A stretch of 38,392 bases of DNA from positions 1-38,392 of the forward strand of contig CAJNOQ010000958.1 of assembly GCA_905250885.1 (NCBI GenBank), in the 5' to 3' direction. Shown here piece after piece: positions 34,029-38,392 of this stretch. The position numbers and the translations under genes are program-made. Every line of letters begins with the position of its first letter. Within the stretch, counting starts at the first letter, position 1. Below the pieces are notes generated by a model that made no database searches, was not told the DNA's origin, and saw only the letters and a program-made list of their open reading frames with translations. The stretch comes from Didymodactylos carnosus (lineage: Eukaryota; Rotifera; Eurotatoria; Philodinida; Philodinidae).

Positions 34029-35887
34029 GTGACAGATACGACTTGTTTTCTTTTTGTAACAATTCAATTATTCCATATCCGTGCTTCGTTTAATTGATGA
34101 AAATATCTACGTTCGAAAAATGTTTAATATTTATCAAATTTACAATTATAAAACGAATATGATTCAACTTGAGAAAAATATTCATCATAGTGATTATTAG
34201 CCAATTCACATATTTGACAAAGTTTATCGGCAAGTTTATCATCTTGATTGTTATCAATGTTCATAGTATCTAAAAGGTAAATAAAGAAGAACATATTAAA
34301 TTAAACATATATAGTTTTAGTGTAAGAAAGAATCTTGAACGAGAAAGGGTATATTCTTAATGTATTAAAAAGAATGAACGATTAACTATTGAATTAGACA
34401 AATTTCTCAGTTTAACTTTGCTAATATTTTTGATATCATCGTCTCAGATAGTGTATAAATGATATGTACAATTCAATAAAATCATGGATGTCTTGTCAAC
34501 CCATGTTGATTATGAATAAATTTTATTTTTGTATGTTCAAAATTATAAAATTATATTTAATTATTCATGGACAATTGCGGAATGCTCGTTCACATAAGTT
34601 TTCACTCAATTCTTGTGATTTTAAGTTTTCATCGACTAATCGAGATAATTCAACCACAAATCACTGTTCAAATAATGATCTTATACAAAATCAAAATTTT
34701 TGAAAAATGTTTCTCTTATTATACGAACCGATAGCTCTTTCAGACAAACACTATATTCTTGCTGGTACTGAATTTTTTTGATATAATTCAAATTGTATGT
34801 ATTTTTCAAAATCACTTACATTTGTTAACTGTTCTTTACAGACTTCTCGTTCTTATAATTGTTTGACAACTTTCATGTTTAGTTAGCAAATTTAATCCTC
34901 TTGTAAATGATAATTATGTGATACGTTTATATTGTTGACAAAATACATTGCATTTAATACATAACGCAGTGGCAATGTTAATCGACGACGATATAAACTC
35001 AAAATACGTTCAACTTGTTTACATAATTTTTCGTTCAAATCAGAGTTACTATTTGTTTTATCTCACTGAGCTAAACTTGTTTCAATACGCATGAGAATCG
35101 ATTGTTCGACTTCTAAATAAGTTTACTACAGTAATATTCCATCTCGAATATGTAAATCATCAGGAATTAATGAACGTTCAAATATACTACAGAGCACATC
35201 AATAGCATCGGATTTCCGAGTTATTTCACCAATACTAGAAAAGAGAAATATAAATAAAATAAGGTTTTCAACTCGAAACCTTTTTCTTCCGACCCGTACA
35301 ACCAGGAGGTGCTTTCTTCAGTTTTTTTGGTCATCTACACGCCTAAATTGTGGATCTTGTATTCATATTTGTATAGATAACTAATCATTGACGCTTTTTC
35401 AAACAGGTGAGTTAGTTTGAGACGATCATTATCAATATCTGTCGATAATTCTTATAAATTTTCTTCATCTTTTTAACTAATCCAGTCATAGTTGTTCAAT
35501 TAGTGGAAACAAATCGGACATTTTTTGTCGATTATAATGAATATGTTTTAAATTATTGTATTTTTTTGATGACGTGATATAATTCAGATAAAATTGATAA
35601 TTCCACGTATTTTCTGTTATCGTCTGTTTCATTTTTTCTAATTCTGCTGCTTGTTGTTGATCATCATCGATTTTATTTTCATTTTTTATATCATCTTCAT
35701 CCGATGATGCCACGGAATCTTCTTGTTGTTCCACTATAAAGAAGATAACTGACCTTTTTTCCGCATATGTGACGTACATATGAACTTCTGTTAATTTTTC
35801 CTCACAAATGGTGATCCTGCCAGAGACGACTGCGGAGTAATACGACAAGGCAAAAAAGAAGCACGAGAACAAGCTATCATCTGGAGA

Positions 35888-36377
35888 GGGGTACTGAGAC
35901 AGCCGACGATAATAGTTTCGCGGAGAAAGCTACGACAGTGATAACTAGTCTTCTGAGTTCAAGTTTCACTCAACTTGTGTCAGTTGTTCCTCAAGAAACT
36001 TCTTTTGCTCGTGTTCGTCACGAAATAAGAACCAGATTTGACGATAGTCAAGAAAGTCCAGATTAATTCTAACAACAGAGTAGCAGCTAATCAAGAACAA
36101 GCACGAAATGAAATGAAATTAATTACATTTTTGAAGAATAAAATTGAAGTTTTAGAATTAAAGTAGCACAATCACAATCTATCTATTACTGCTGTGAGTG
36201 TTCTATAAGAATATCAAGGCTTAGTTTATTTTCTGTTTTTATTTATTCATAGTCTATTAGAGAATTTAATACTCATTCTGTTTCCAGCATGGTAAACGTT
36301 CAAAATGCAGTGGTAAACTATGCAACTCTACTTTTCATAAAATATGCGTTGAAAACACTGCAGGATTTAAAAATTAG
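35888..36377 (+). pseudogene. Unidentified degenerate two-exon coding fragment
   Basis: A readable plus-strand stretch LERGTETADDNSFAEKA... runs through SFTQLVSVVPQETSFARV and EIRTRFDDSQ to a stop near 36065. A frame slip leads to NNRVAANQEQARNEMK and KNKIEVLELK, then a stop. After a likely intron ending TTTCCAG at about 36290, a short exon reads KRSKCSGKLCNSTFHKICVE and ends at TAG 36375-36377. The helical Gln/Glu/Lys segment and the Cys/His cluster look protein-like, but I do not recognise the family. Breaks in both exons suggest a decayed gene. It is head-to-head with the SART3 relic. Confidence 0.35.
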
Positions 36378-37054
36378 GCATAAGTTACTAATACCAGTGT
36401 AATTTTACGTGCGTTGTATCGAATACTAGACTCCAAACAATGTTGATTTCAGCAGCTATTGAATTTAATTATTGAACGCTAACTTTTGACAAGGAAAAAT
36501 GACCAAAATGGAGCTCATAAGAGCGATCTGATTGATTAAAGTGTTGCTGGGTACAACAGTCCACGGCGACATAATGCACTTGTAGAAAAGCAAGAAAAGA
36601 CACGGTCGAACGAGAAAAAATAGTATCCTGAAAACTTAAAAGGGTTTTCAGAAACAGTAGATTTTTTTGTACGCTTCGAAGAGCTTTTATCTTCCGCACT
36701 TTAGCGTCAGTCGGTTTTGTATCGGGAATATAATTAGCTGCGTTCTGGAATAGCAGAGTCGCTCACTGGTGGTAGAAAACAGATCCATTTAGACATTTCT
36801 TAGAGGACGCTCGTGACTGAGTGATCACAAAAGCAGCATCAGGTAATCATACACACTTAGTGCTTATTACATAATCTGTCGAACGCTGAGATATTGCTTT
36901 AGGTTCAAATAAATTACTGTAACTCATTAATTTCTTTTTTTCAGTACATGACAGAACTGTAAGTGTAAATTAAATTTGTACTCAAAAGTGTGAAATTATT
37001 TAACACTTTCAAATAAAAGCTGAGCAGAAGTACTCGTTTCATTTGAGTTTCATC
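36378..37054. other. Upstream region of the cystine-knot gene
   Basis: No gene visible; a minus-strand frame at 36469-36699 is not family-like. AAATAAAAG at about 37011-37019 lies some 40 bases before the start codon and could be a TATA-type element. Confidence 0.4.
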
Positions 37055-37474
37055 ATGAGTAGATCGATCGTAATATTTCTACTTTGTTTTACATGTAATA
37101 TTCTCTGCTTTAACACTACAACTCGCAGTGATCTTGAGAAACGACTTAGCGGATCAGATGAAAGACATCAATCACTCATTACATTATGCGATGCTGTCCC
37201 CTATGAAGACATCATCAATGTTCACGGTTGCGAACACACCACAGTCAAAACTCGTCGGTGCCGGGGCCACTGTTATTCAGAAGACACATTAATGTACGAC
37301 TGGCGAGAAGAATCCGGTTATAAACATCAACACCGTCTAACATGTTGTACGCCAGTAAGAACGATTGAAAATTCAATAAAAATTAAATGTGGAAATGATG
37401 GCACTGATGAAAGATTATTGCATTATAAAATACCAACGAAATGTCGATGTACATACTGTGAAATATGCGATTAA
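37055..37474 (+). CDS. Secreted cystine-knot protein, GPA2-like
   Basis: Single-exon gene for 139 residues. A signal peptide (about 1-18, hydrophobic IVIFLLCFTCNILC) leads to a short linker with the basic EKRL (28-31). The cystine-knot domain (45-138) has C45, G58-C59, the ring motif CRGHC (69-73), the pair CC (97-98), C112, and the closing CRC-TYC (130-135). This spacing matches glycoprotein hormone alpha-2 (thyrostimulin alpha) and, less well, bursicon or DAN-type knots. Such proteins are secreted ligands that work as dimers; no beta-5 partner is in this window. The ATG at 37055 is the only one that gives a normal signal peptide. No lesions seen. Probably a signalling peptide hormone, though a non-hormone cystine-knot protein is possible. 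Confidence 0.72.
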   Translation: MSRSIVIFLLCFTCNILCFNTTTRSDLEKRLSGSDERHQSLITLCDAVPYEDIINVHGCEHTTVKTRRCRGHCYSEDTLMYDWREESGYKHQHRLTCCTPVRTIENSIKIKCGNDGTDERLLHYKIPTKCRCTYCEICD

Positions 37475-38392
37475 CTCTCATTAAAAGGAAAAGACTTTAC
37501 CTTTCATTCACGTCGCTTTTCAATATAAGTATTCTTAAATTTTTACGTTTGCCAGTTAAATATCAATCTCAATTGAATAAAAATTATAGTTCTTCTTTAA
37601 TACTGACACAGAAAGTCGATCTTTGAAAAAATTTTGCCGTTTCGCTTATCTTTGTCCATAAGCATAATAATAAGATACTTTCTCCCCCTAGCACAGATTC
37701 AACAAAATCCAAACGTAAACCTCTCATTTATTTTTTTAATATTGAATTTATTGTTCCTGAAGGTTAACAATTAACATTTACATGAGTTCATTCACGGGAA
37801 AAAAATAAAAAGTAGCAAAAAATACAACTATAATCACCTCTTTCAATTGCAGCAAACAAGTACAACAGTTAAGTTACGCGGTTTATACAGAAATCGACTG
37901 AATAATAAACCGTCGTATGGAGAGAGAGAACAGAAAACTTTAAGATACATGAGAGAAAGAGCGTAACAAAAACAGTTGAGTAGCCAACAAAAGCAACATT
38001 CTTTGTATATATTCTTCATTTTTCCTATTTCTTTCGTGCATACAGGTTTTTAGTTTAATATCACACAGCATTTTTTTAAGGGGATACACAGGAAAATACT
38101 TTGATATGAAGTATTCAAGAAGTGAAAACGTTTTCTTGAATATACCAAACTGTTTTTTTATTTATATTTTAATATACCAAACGAACCAGCGTGATTTCGT
38201 AACGAAAAATAGGTTAAAGTTTATTTTGAGAGTAATTAATAATACTATTCAAATTCTAATTCTGTGGTCGGAAGTCAGTTTTTCATGCTCTATCTGATTT
38301 ATTAGTTATTTTTTAACTAACTCGTTTTTATCATGGAGAAAACGCCGTTACGGAATCAAGTCTTTCGTTTTCTAATTCTCTTCGACTTAAAT
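37475..38392. other. 3-prime region of the cystine-knot gene and spacer
   Basis: AT-rich. AATAAA at 37576-37581 is a candidate poly(A) signal about 100 bases after the stop. No gene is seen to the window end. Confidence 0.45.

Larger units (their letters stand above)
29483..35733 (-). pseudogene. SART3: SART3 (Prp24-type splicing factor), dead copy
   Basis: Read on the minus strand, pieces of one SART3 protein follow each other in family order. The acidic N-terminus is at about 35733-35630 (VEQQEDSVASSDEDD), with a HAT-repeat start RQKMSDLFPLIEQL near 35490. HAT repeats follow at 35480-34900 (LTHLFEKAS, RILSLYRRRLTLPL), 34840-34560 (FEKYIQFELYQ, CERAFRNCP) and 34190-34040 (FERRYFHQLNEARIW). 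After an insertion come 32917-32617 (YGDNKH, YEQDYEILEQCKQATL) and, after a LINE insertion, an RRM (FSYDVNEDQIQQALTS; 30330-30130). An intron with exact ends, about 30059-30128, precedes NGRPMFVK. A second RRM (KLLINNLPFIVEK, PKGLAYVDY) and the C-terminal Lsm-binding motif LKNDDFRKIFIKK end at the stop at 29483. SART3 reanneals U4 and U6 snRNAs. At least seven in-frame stops and several frame slips disable this copy. Retained introns show it was not retroposed. Confidence 0.9.

Noticed and set aside
34064..35488. Alternative genetic code reading TGA/TAG as Trp
   Set aside because: Stops also occur at Glu and Gln sites, frame slips are present, and intact neighbours use TGG for Trp and end at normal stops.

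Overview
The window looks like nuclear DNA of a small AT-rich invertebrate, most likely a rotifer and perhaps a bdelloid (inference). Genes have short introns of about 60-150 bp with GT-AG ends. The proteins are metazoan: COP9 signalosome subunit 7, animal haem peroxidase, SART3, and a SUEL/CUB/C-type-lectin receptor. Several kinds of small decayed transposons are present. Nothing here is bacterial or organellar.

Layout. 1-16029 is a gene-poor, very AT-rich stretch with microsatellites and homopolymer runs. 16030-19633 (+) is a ten-exon gene for a single-pass membrane lectin receptor of 793 residues, with a 568-bp inverted-repeat element in its largest intron. 20159-20999 is a long foldback repeat. 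21194-21949 (-) is a single-exon CSN7 gene. 22574-24444 (-) is a decayed, still intron-bearing animal haem peroxidase gene that has lost the first half of its catalytic domain. Two small elements follow: a foldback at 24599-24906, and a hAT-type MITE at 25822-26094 with a perfect 8-bp target duplication. 26587-27300 (+) encodes an intact GNAT acetyltransferase.

27655-29454 is an 1.8-kb Ginger-type DNA transposon: terminal inverted repeats of about 240 bp flank a broken retroviral-like (KRBA2-like) integrase. From 29483 to about 35733 on the minus strand lies a dead copy of SART3 (Prp24-type U4/U6 snRNP recycling factor). It is recognisable from its acidic N-terminus and HAT repeats through two RRMs to the C-terminal Lsm-binding motif. 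Two further elements interrupt it: a LINE-like retroelement fragment (about 30520-32612), and an 1101-bp CACG/CGTG-rich repeat (32923-34023) flanked by a 5-bp target duplication. 35888-36377 (+) is an unidentified degenerate coding fragment. 37055-37474 (+) is an intact gene for a small secreted cystine-knot protein like glycoprotein hormone alpha-2.

Overall, four apparently intact genes (lectin receptor, CSN7, GNAT, cystine-knot hormone) sit among two dead genes and at least seven mobile or foldback elements. I see no functional link between the intact genes. The most informative part is 27.6-35.8 kb, where two insertions can be placed within a gene whose ancestral reading can still be followed on both sides.
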